Positions 1 through 4,121 of a DNA stretch of 6,573 nucleotides are shown here, in pieces. The stretch is taken from assembly GCA_009699025.1 (NCBI GenBank), contig WLOZ01000107.1, positions 1 through 6,573 of the forward strand. Direction: 5' to 3'. This DNA comes from Actinomycetota bacterium (lineage in GTDB: Bacteria > Actinomycetota > Actinomycetes > S36-B12 > CAIYMF01). Made by a program: the position numbers and the translations under genes. Within the stretch, counting starts at the first letter, position 1. The number at the start of each line of letters is the position of its first letter. The notes below the pieces were generated by a model, which was given only the letters and a program-made list of their open reading frames with translations, was not told the origin of the DNA and ran no database searches.

Positions 1-1
1 G

Positions 2-82
2 CCGAAGATCGAGGGCTCCGAGAACTTCACCCGCGACCAGTGCGTCGACGCCATCGCCGCCGCCGACTACGGACCGGAGTAG
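2..82 (+). CDS. C-terminal end of an unrecognised protein (partial)
   Basis: The second reading frame is open from the window edge to a TAG at 80-82 and encodes 26 residues ending DAIAAADYGPE. I do not recognise the family from so short a piece. It is taken as a real gene end because the next gene's ATG lies only 5 bases beyond its stop and that gene's Shine-Dalgarno (GGAG, 76-79) sits inside its last two codons, the usual look of translationally coupled operon genes. The frame alone is weak evidence in GC-rich DNA, since the first frame is also open here. If real, it is probably co-transcribed with the Mo-enzyme and cytochrome genes that follow. Confidence 0.5.
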   Translation, partial: PKIEGSENFTRDQCVDAIAAADYGPE

Positions 83-87
83 CCGTC

Positions 88-843
88 ATGGATCAGCAGC
101 CGCGTCCCATTCCGCAGCCGTACGAGCCCCACCAGCCGCCGGTCGAGGCAGGTGGCGCGCCCGTGGGTCGGCGCGTGGTGCTGGGCATGCTGGGGCTTGG
201 CGCGCTGGGCGTGGCTCTGGGCGGAGCCATCAGTTCGGCTGTGGGCAAGGTCGCCGAGAAGGATCCCACGGGAATCACCTCGCTTCTCCCAGGCGGAGGA
301 GGGTTTCGCTACTACTCGGTCACCGGAGCTGTCGACGACGTGGCGCTGCCCGACTACCGGCTCGCCGTTACCCCGAAGGTGGGCGGGAAGCAGATCACCC
401 TGTCGCACGCCGACCTCGCGGCACTTCCTCAAACACGGCTCGTCAAGGACGTTCAGTGCGTCACCGGATGGCGGGTGCCCTCGGTGCGCTGGACCGGCGT
501 GCTGCTCAGCGACGTACTCAAGCACGTGGGCGCCGACCTCACTGCACCCGCGGTGTCGTTCGGCTCGTTCGACGGCGTCTACACCGAGTCGCTCACCATG
601 GAGCAGGCGCTGCGGCCCGACGTGCTGGTGGCCACGCACCTCGACGACGCGCCCATCACCAATGCTCACGGCGGCCCAGTGCGCCTCTACGTGGCGCCCA
701 TGTACTTCTACAAGTCGCTGAAATGGCTCGGGTCGATCAGCGTGGCCAGCGAGGTCGTGCCGGGCTACTGGGAGCAGCTCGGCTACGACACCGACGCCTG
801 GGTAGGACAGTCCAACGGCGGCAAGGAGGCCCCCATTGTCTGA
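88..843 (+). CDS. Membrane-anchored molybdopterin-dependent oxidoreductase, sulfite-oxidase fold
   Basis: A 251-residue protein. A proline-rich tail (1-27) is followed by a twin-arginine (R28 R29) and a hydrophobic stretch (about 30-47), so it is probably a Tat-exported protein that may stay anchored; the Tat motif is degenerate (GRRVVLG). Residues about 78-230 carry the sulfite-oxidase/MsrP-type Mo-cofactor domain: Cys124 in VQCVTGWRVP is the expected molybdenum ligand, and HGGPVRLYVAPMYFYKSLKWL (204-213 and following) and GYWEQLGY (226-233) are family signatures. The length fits the short MsrP-like forms and leaves no room for the dimerisation domain of classical sulfite oxidases. ATG88 is chosen over an upstream in-frame GTG at 40 because GGAG (76-79) lies 8 bases before it. 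The next gene, a cytochrome b, overlaps its end and is the likely electron partner. The substrate cannot be read from sequence: sulfite, methionine sulfoxide or another oxo-compound are possible. Confidence 0.88.
   Translation: MDQQPRPIPQPYEPHQPPVEAGGAPVGRRVVLGMLGLGALGVALGGAISSAVGKVAEKDPTGITSLLPGGGGFRYYSVTGAVDDVALPDYRLAVTPKVGGKQITLSHADLAALPQTRLVKDVQCVTGWRVPSVRWTGVLLSDVLKHVGADLTAPAVSFGSFDGVYTESLTMEQALRPDVLVATHLDDAPITNAHGGPVRLYVAPMYFYKSLKWLGSISVASEVVPGYWEQLGYDTDAWVGQSNGGKEAPIV
824..830 (+). promoter_or_regulatory. Strong Shine-Dalgarno fixing a TTG start
   Basis: AAGGAGG at 824-830 is a near-perfect anti-16S match, 5 bases before TTG at 836-838. It lies inside the final codons of the Mo-enzyme gene and is the main reason for starting the cytochrome gene at this rare TTG. 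No ATG or GTG is available in that frame for some distance downstream without cutting into the first helix region. Confidence 0.75.
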
Positions 844-1534
844 CCCTGGCACCCCTGGCGCCCCTGGCAGCGCTGCCGCCGCCGGGCTGGGCGACCAGCG
901 CCTCGCGCGATTCAGTGGGGGAGAGCGATGGGTGCATCGCACCCTCGGCGTGCTCATGCTCGTGTGTATGGTCAGCGCAGCCTTCCTGTATCTCGACGTG
1001 CTCAGCGCGGCGGTAGGCCGGCGCGAATTCATCTCGACCGTGCACTTCGTCAGCGGATTGCTGCTGCCCGTACCCCTCGTGGTGGGTGCGCTGATATCGC
1101 CGGCGTTTCGCGCCGACGTGCGCCGGCTCAACCGGTTCATCCCGGCCGACTGGCGGTGGCTCAGGTCGTCGGCACTGGGCCGTCGTGGGCTGCTGATCGG
1201 AAAGTTCAACGCAGGGCAGAAGCTCAACTCGTCGTTCGTGCTCGGTTCGGTGCTGCTGCTACTGGCTACCGGACTCATGCTGCGCTACTTCGGAGCGTTC
1301 GCCGACTCCACGCGCACCGGGGCCACCTTCGTGCACGACGTCGTCTCACTGGCCCTCATTGCGGTGTCGATCGGGCACCTCGGCAAGGCATGGGCCGACC
1401 CCGAGGCCAGGGTAGGCATGCGCACGGGCACCGTGTCGCCCGACTGGGCCCGGGAGGAGCACCCGCTGTGGGCCGCCGAGCTTGAGCGTCAACGTGCCGG
1501 GTCATCGGGGGCGTCGGGTCAGGAGCAGGGCTAG
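836..1534 (+). CDS. Four-helix di-haem cytochrome b subunit (formate-dehydrogenase-gamma/cytochrome b561-like)
   Basis: A 232-residue integral membrane protein with four predicted helices at about 37-56, 66-88, 132-152 and 165-186. The haem-ligand pattern of the FdnI/HydC type is present: His34 (ERWVHRTLG, helix I), His70 (TVHF, helix II), and His167 and His181 in helix IV, 14 residues apart like His155/His169 of E. coli FdnI as I recall them. The segment GKFNAGQKL (122-130) matches the NAGQK loop of FdnI, where Asn, Gly and Gln contact the menaquinone-site inhibitor. Its expected role is to pass electrons between the quinone pool and the Mo-enzyme encoded just upstream, which it overlaps by 8 bases. 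It starts at TTG836 behind AAGGAGG. The N-terminus has a PGT-PGA-PGS repeat and the C-terminal 50 residues are a hydrophilic tail. It ends on a TAG shared in a CTAG with the opposite-strand acyltransferase stop. This is not MsrQ, which has more helices. Confidence 0.85.
   Translation: MSDPGTPGAPGSAAAAGLGDQRLARFSGGERWVHRTLGVLMLVCMVSAAFLYLDVLSAAVGRREFISTVHFVSGLLLPVPLVVGALISPAFRADVRRLNRFIPADWRWLRSSALGRRGLLIGKFNAGQKLNSSFVLGSVLLLLATGLMLRYFGAFADSTRTGATFVHDVVSLALIAVSIGHLGKAWADPEARVGMRTGTVSPDWAREEHPLWAAELERQRAGSSGASGQEQG
844..870 (+). repeat. Three 9-bp tandem repeats at the cytochrome N-terminus
   Basis: Three copies of CCCTGGCNN (844-852, 853-861, 862-870) encode Pro-Gly-Thr, Pro-Gly-Ala and Pro-Gly-Ser immediately after the start of the cytochrome gene. 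The unit is a multiple of three, so copy-number changes would keep the reading frame. Confidence 0.7.
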
Positions 1535-1554
1535 GCGGGCTGGTCGCCCTGCTC
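1523..1554. terminator. Inverted repeat over convergent gene ends, candidate bidirectional terminator
   Basis: GAGCAGGGC (1523-1531) and GCCCTGCTC (1546-1554) are perfect 9-bp inverted complements separated by a 14-base loop (1532-1545). The repeat is centred near the junction where the plus-strand cytochrome gene and the minus-strand acyltransferase gene end, and it is partly coding for both. A stem here could stop transcription from either side. Neither flank has a T run, so a classical U-tract terminator is not shown; many actinobacterial terminators are reported to lack one. The position and perfect pairing are seen directly; the function is inferred. Confidence 0.5.
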
Positions 1555-2313
1555 GGCGAGCTTGGCCGCCTTGCGCGCGGCGCGGGTGGCGACGAGCTCG
1601 GCCTCGAGCACCGCCGCCTCCTCGAGAGTGGGGGCGGTGCCCCCGAGCCGCTGTGGCATCCACCACCCGTCGTCGGGGGAAGAGGGGCGCTGGGGATAGC
1701 GGGCGATGGTGTCGTCGAGCAACTCCTGCAGTCGGGCACGCAGTACGAGCGCAACCTCCTCGGGATCGCCCGAGGTAGGGATCGGCTCACCCACCGTGAT
1801 GAACACCGCGGTGCCCCGGCTGAGGTCGCGGTGGCCGTAGGTGATGAGCCGCTGGGTGCCGAAGACCACCATGGGGATGAGCGGGACCTTGGCGGCCCGC
1901 GCCATGCGCACCGCGCCCGACTTGATCTCCTTGATCTCGATGGACCGGCTCATCGTGGCCTCGGGAAAGACGCCCACGAGTTCGCCCGCCTTGAGTGCCG
2001 CGACTGCCGCACGGAAGGCTGCCGTACCGGCAGCGCGATCGACAGGAATGTGCTGCATGCTGCGCATGAGCGGCCCTGAGACCCGATGGGTGAAGGTCTC
2101 CTCCTTCGCCATGAAGCGCACCAGCCGGTGGCCGCGCGCGTCGACGGGAATTCCGGCGAAGACGAAGTCGAGGTAACCAATGTGGTTGATGGCCAGCACT
2201 GCTCCGCCCTCGGCTGGAATGTGCTCGGACCCGGTGTGCGAGACCTTGACTCCGAGCGCGGCAAACATGCCCTTGGCCGCCGAGACGATGCGTCGATAGG
2301 TGAAGTCGCCCAT
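1531..2313 (-). CDS. Lysophospholipid acyltransferase, PlsC/LPLAT family
   Basis: A 260-residue protein, probably a 1-acylglycerol-3-phosphate acyltransferase or relative, which moves an acyl group onto a lysophospholipid at the inner face of the membrane. The acyltransferase motifs appear in order: the catalytic NHIGYLD (Asn43, His44, Asp49; HX4D), a central block with RFMAKEE (66-72) and QHIPVDR (87-93), FPEAT (116-120; classical FPEGT with Ala for Gly, a form I recall as common in actinobacterial members) and VPLIPMVVFGTQRL (143-156). The last 55 residues form a Trp-containing linker and a charged, Ala-rich helical tail. The start at 2313 matches where homologues usually begin (MGDFTYRRIV); in-frame ATGs at 2409 and 2439 would add 32 or 42 residues without a better Shine-Dalgarno. 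It converges on the cytochrome gene, sharing the stop-codon CTAG, and is divergent from the DUF4192 gene. The acyl acceptor is not determined by sequence. Confidence 0.88.
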   Translation of the reverse strand: MGDFTYRRIVSAAKGMFAALGVKVSHTGSEHIPAEGGAVLAINHIGYLDFVFAGIPVDARGHRLVRFMAKEETFTHRVSGPLMRSMQHIPVDRAAGTAAFRAAVAALKAGELVGVFPEATMSRSIEIKEIKSGAVRMARAAKVPLIPMVVFGTQRLITYGHRDLSRGTAVFITVGEPIPTSGDPEEVALVLRARLQELLDDTIARYPQRPSSPDDGWWMPQRLGGTAPTLEEAAVLEAELVATRAARKAAKLAEQGDQPA

Positions 2314-2624
2314 GGGGCGACGGTACTCCGCGGGTGCGACGCTCACCCACACGGGGGAATCTGGCGCGATCTTCAGAAGTGTTCGAGTCAGACCTGCGAG
2401 GCGGACCATGAACCCGCTAGAGTCGGCGAGCCCGGTCATCTGCGGGAGGGGAAGCCTGCGGATGGCCGGGCCTTCGCGTTCCCGCATGTGGCGGTGTCGC
2501 GCTCCGTCGAGCGGGGCGCGCCAGTGCGGGTCTACCGGCACGGTGTGCCCCCCTCGCCGATGAGTTGTCCACAGGTGCCGTCGCTCCTGCGCATACCCGG
2601 GTGTCGCGCCGACACACTCGGGGC
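2314..2624. other. Divergent intergenic region
   Basis: These 311 bases separate the start of the minus-strand acyltransferase gene from that of the DUF4192 gene and should hold both promoters. I see no convincing gene. For the rightward gene a weak pair, TCCACA (2569-2574) and CATACC (2592-2597) with 17 bases between, is the best promoter candidate, but it matches consensus poorly. TTGTCCACA at 2565-2573 is a match to the actinobacterial DnaA-box 9-mer. A 15-base palindrome lies at 2601-2615. No clear leftward promoter was found. The acyltransferase frame stays open through this region, which is expected by chance at this GC content. Confidence 0.6.
2601..2615. repeat. Perfect palindrome GTGTCG-CGC-CGACAC, possible operator
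   Basis: Six-base arms (2601-2606 and 2610-2615) flank CGC, ending 9 bases before the DUF4192 ATG. The place suits a repressor site or a small 5'-end hairpin. Only one copy is present, and GTGTCG is a frequent 6-mer in this DNA, so chance is not excluded. Confidence 0.35.
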
Positions 2625-3782
2625 ATGAACCCAGACCTCCCAGACCTCCCAGACCTCCCAGACCTCCCAACTGTTCGCCTGACCGGTCCCGACGCGCTGA
2701 TCTGCGCCGTGCCGTACCTCCTCGGATTCACCCCCGAGCGCTCGGTGGTGGTGGTGTGGGTGTCGCCCCTCGACCACGAGGTGGTGCTCACCATGCGGGC
2801 CGACCTCGCGGTCGGTGCCGACGCGGGCGGGCTTCACCCTGACTTCGCCTGCGTTCTCAGCAGGGCGGCACTCTCGGTGCCCGCCGACTCCGTGCCGTAC
2901 CTGGTGGCGTACCCCGACCCCGACCCCGACACCGACACCGACACCGACGCCTCCCGCAACCCACTGACGCACGACGCGCGCCTGCCCGGAGCCAGCGATG
3001 TGCGCGCGATTGTCGACTGGCTGGTCGCCGAGGGTCGCTCGCCCGGCGATGCACTCTGTGTTGTTGGACAGCGCTGGTGGTCGTACCTGTGCTCGGAGAC
3101 CTCCTGCTGCGACCTCTGCGGCCACGCCATCGACGCCGAGGTGGCTCACGATGTCAAGGCGCGGTTCGTGGTGGCCGGTCGTGCCCCGCGGGGCACACGT
3201 GACGACCTCGTCGCCGAGTTGTCACCCGCGCCCGCGGGGGTGGTGCGGCGCATGCGCACGCTGATTACTGCGACGGGGGTGTCAGTCGGCACCCGGGGTC
3301 GAGGGGTGAGCCTGCCCATGTCAGCGACGGTTCGCGCACGGGCGTGGCGGGCCCTCACGCTGCTCGTCGAGCGTCCTGACCAGCTCACCCTCGACGACCA
3401 GGCCCTCGTGCTGGTTGCGCTGCGCGACGGCCTACTGCGCGATGCCTTCCTTGCACTGACGGTGCGCACTGCCAACGTGCGGGGCATTCCGGCGCAGCGG
3501 GAGGTGGCCGACGCGTTGGCGGCCATCGTGGTGCTCGCACCCCGACACTTCGTGGCGCAGGCGGCCGCCTGCCTCGCCGTGCTGCGCTATCTCGAAGGAG
3601 ACGGCGCGCGCGCGTGGGTGGCCATCGATCGCGCCCGCGGCGACGACCCGTCGTGCCGACTCGCCACTTTGGCGGCCGTGGGTCTCGAGGGTGCCCTGGC
3701 GCCGTCGTGGTGGCGGGAAGTGCTCTCCAGCCTCGATCCTGATGACCTGCGCGAGGGCCGGGTGGCCTTCGGGGCTGCGTGA
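2625..3782 (+). CDS. DUF4192 domain-containing protein
   Basis: A 385-residue, soluble-looking protein of the actinobacterial DUF4192 family, whose function is not known to me. Diagnostic features are the N-terminal block DALICAVPYLLGFTPERSVVVVW (23-45), the DVRAIVDWL helix (125-133), and the signature RWWSYLCSETSCC (150-162), where the family normally has W/Y-W-S-Y-L-C then CC. Around it lie Cys156, Cys161, Cys162, Cys165 and His167, a possible metal or disulfide cluster. The C-terminal half (about 235-365) is helical, Ala/Leu-rich and may hold repeat-like helices ending in EGALAPSWWREVL. ATG2625 is preferred because the conserved domain begins shortly after it; TTG2565 would add 20 unlikely residues. 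No good Shine-Dalgarno precedes the ATG (only GGGG one base away). Two in-frame short repeats encode PDL x4 (residues 3-14) and PD x3-TD x3 (97-108). The gene ends in tandem stops TGATGA. Confidence 0.85.
   Translation: MNPDLPDLPDLPDLPTVRLTGPDALICAVPYLLGFTPERSVVVVWVSPLDHEVVLTMRADLAVGADAGGLHPDFACVLSRAALSVPADSVPYLVAYPDPDPDTDTDTDASRNPLTHDARLPGASDVRAIVDWLVAEGRSPGDALCVVGQRWWSYLCSETSCCDLCGHAIDAEVAHDVKARFVVAGRAPRGTRDDLVAELSPAPAGVVRRMRTLITATGVSVGTRGRGVSLPMSATVRARAWRALTLLVERPDQLTLDDQALVLVALRDGLLRDAFLALTVRTANVRGIPAQREVADALAAIVVLAPRHFVAQAAACLAVLRYLEGDGARAWVAIDRARGDDPSCRLATLAAVGLEGALAPSWWREVLSSLDPDDLREGRVAFGAA
2631..2666 (+). repeat. Four exact 9-bp tandem repeats, (Pro-Asp-Leu)4
   Basis: The unit CCAGACCTC occurs four times without a mismatch (2631-2639, 2640-2648, 2649-2657, 2658-2666), beginning two codons after the DUF4192 start. 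It is codon-aligned, giving PDLPDLPDLPDL, so slippage would alter the N-terminal tail but not the frame. Perfect identity at the wobble position of every copy suggests recent expansion rather than protein-level selection. Confidence 0.95.
2913..2948 (+). repeat. Six 6-bp tandem repeats, (Pro-Asp)3(Thr-Asp)3
   Basis: Three CCCGAC units (2913-2930) run straight into three ACCGAC units (2931-2948). They are codon-aligned at residues 97-108 of the DUF4192 protein, between a predicted beta strand (VPYLVAY) and the next helix, so they form an acidic, probably disordered surface loop. The two blocks differ by a single base, consistent with one substitution followed by expansion. Confidence 0.95.
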
Positions 3783-3787
3783 TGAAG

Positions 3788-3806
3788 CCTGCGGCAGGGT
3801 CGCAGG
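3788..3806 (+). terminator. Candidate terminator hairpin after the DUF4192 gene
   Basis: CCTGCG (3788-3793) and CGCAGG (3801-3806) pair perfectly around a 7-base loop, 5 bases after the DUF4192 stop. No T run follows. It may separate this gene from the downstream methionine operon; the stem is short, so the call is tentative. Confidence 0.35.
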
Positions 3807-3842
3807 AGGCGTCTCATATAGTAAGACGACACTGTCCATGAG

Positions 3843-3872
3843 TTGATAGTGGCGGCGACGGTGTCGTAAATT
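3843..3872 (+). promoter_or_regulatory. Sigma-70-type promoter of the metY-metX leader
   Basis: TTGATA (3843-3848, five of six to TTGACA) and TAAATT (3867-3872, four of six to TATAAT) are separated by 18 bases. A start 6-8 bases after the -10 would fall at about 3878-3881, just where the SAM-IV aptamer begins. This agreement between a promoter and an independent RNA element strengthens the call. The local AT-richness stands out from the surrounding GC-rich sequence. The spacer holds a small CGAC-GGT-GTCG dyad (3856-3866). Confidence 0.6.
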
Positions 3873-3880
3873 ACCGACTA

Positions 3881-4003
3881 GGTCAAGAGTGCCAGCGTTA
3901 AGCCCCGGCTCGCTGGCCGGCAACCCTCCGACCGCGGTGGGGTGCCCCGGGTGAACGACCTGGCTTGTTTCACGGAACGTCGTGAAACCGGCAAGCGCGG
4001 GCC
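3881..4003 (+). promoter_or_regulatory. SAM-IV riboswitch aptamer
   Basis: This segment matches the SAM-IV class closely over its whole length, as I recall the Mycobacterium representative. The P2 stem is GCCAGCG (3891-3897) with CGCTGGC (3911-3917) around a loop containing AAGCCCCGGCT; then come the core GGCAACCCTCC (3919-3929), the P3 arm with ACCGCGGT at its tip (3931-3938), and GGGGTGCCCCGGGTGA (3939-3954). P1 closes through GGTC (3881-3884) and GACC (3957-3960). The class-specific 3' hairpin is a perfect 8-bp stem (GTTTCACG 3967-3974, CGTGAAAC 3981-3988). A 3' strand CGCGG (3996-4000) can form the pseudoknot with CCGCG (3932-3936) in the P3 loop. It binds S-adenosylmethionine and, by analogy, turns down the methionine-synthesis genes metY and metX that follow. 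Confidence 0.93.
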
Positions 4004-4020
4004 TTGCACAGGCAAGGCCC
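3999..4020 (+). terminator. Expression-platform hairpin, terminator-like but without a U tract
   Basis: GGGCCTTGC (3999-4007) and GCAAGGCCC (4012-4020) form a perfect 9-bp stem with loop ACAG. The 5' arm shares bases 3999-4000 with the aptamer's 3' pseudoknot strand, and its CTTGC part (4003-4007) can instead pair with GCAAG at 3991-3995 or 4031-4035. It is therefore well placed to be the switch element. The sequence after it (CTCCATCGAG) has no T run, so action as an intrinsic terminator is uncertain; a Rho-linked or translational mechanism is possible. The rest of the leader (4021-4107) holds no gene I can support. Confidence 0.55.
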
Positions 4021-4107
4021 CTCCATCGAGGCAAGGTCGGCACGTCCTGTGGGCCCCATGTAGGTGGGCACTCCCGCCGTGCGTTGTCGACCTCGCTGCA
4101 ACCCGCT

Positions 4108-4113
4108 GAGGAG
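4108..4113 (+). promoter_or_regulatory. metY ribosome binding site, possibly occluded by a short stem
   Basis: GAGGAG lies 8 bases before ATG4122 and fixes this start. CCTC at 4091-4094 could pair with GAGG (4108-4111), which would hide it, but only four base pairs form, so sequestration is speculative. Confidence 0.65.
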
Positions 4114-4121
4114 ATTCACCC

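Noticed and set aside
40..87. An upstream GTG start for the Mo-enzyme adding 16 Arg-rich residues.
   Set aside because: It would read through the upstream gene's coding region in another frame; ATG88 has GGAG at the right distance and gives a normal N-terminus.
67..1278. A 403-codon minus-strand open frame antisense to the Mo-enzyme and cytochrome genes.
   Set aside because: It is a compositional shadow; the plus-strand proteins have conserved ligands and helices, and this one has none.
1954..1968. FPEAT instead of FPEGT as a sign of an inactive acyltransferase.
   Set aside because: This variant appears common in actinobacterial members, and the catalytic HX4D motif is intact.
2565..2573. 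DnaA-box-like TTGTCCACA as a replication origin.
   Set aside because: A single box without a cluster, AT-rich unwinding region or dnaA/dnaN neighbours does not make an origin.
2314..2670. Longer starts for the acyltransferase (minus-strand ATGs at 2409, 2439 or beyond).
   Set aside because: The extra residues do not resemble the family, homologues begin near MGDFTY, and no strong ribosome site supports the longer forms.
3817..3822. TATAGT as the -10 of the metY promoter.
   Set aside because: No acceptable -35 lies 16-19 bases upstream, and transcription from here would add about 50 bases before the aptamer, whereas TTGATA/TAAATT fits its start.
3810..3828. CGTCT-N9-AGACG as a terminator or operator.
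   Set aside because: Five-base arms around an AT-rich 9-base loop are weak, and it competes with better candidates on either side.
3826..3867. ACGACAC (3826-3832) and GTGTCGT (3861-3867) as an operator pair related to the palindrome at 2601-2615.
   Set aside because: GTGTCG recurs many times inside coding regions of this window (for example near 1362, 1708, 2491, 4434 and 4505), so sharing it means little.
4058..4063. ATGTAG, a start-stop mini-ORF in the metY leader.
   Set aside because: No Shine-Dalgarno precedes it, and such a hexamer is expected by chance; no leader peptide with Met or Cys codons was found.
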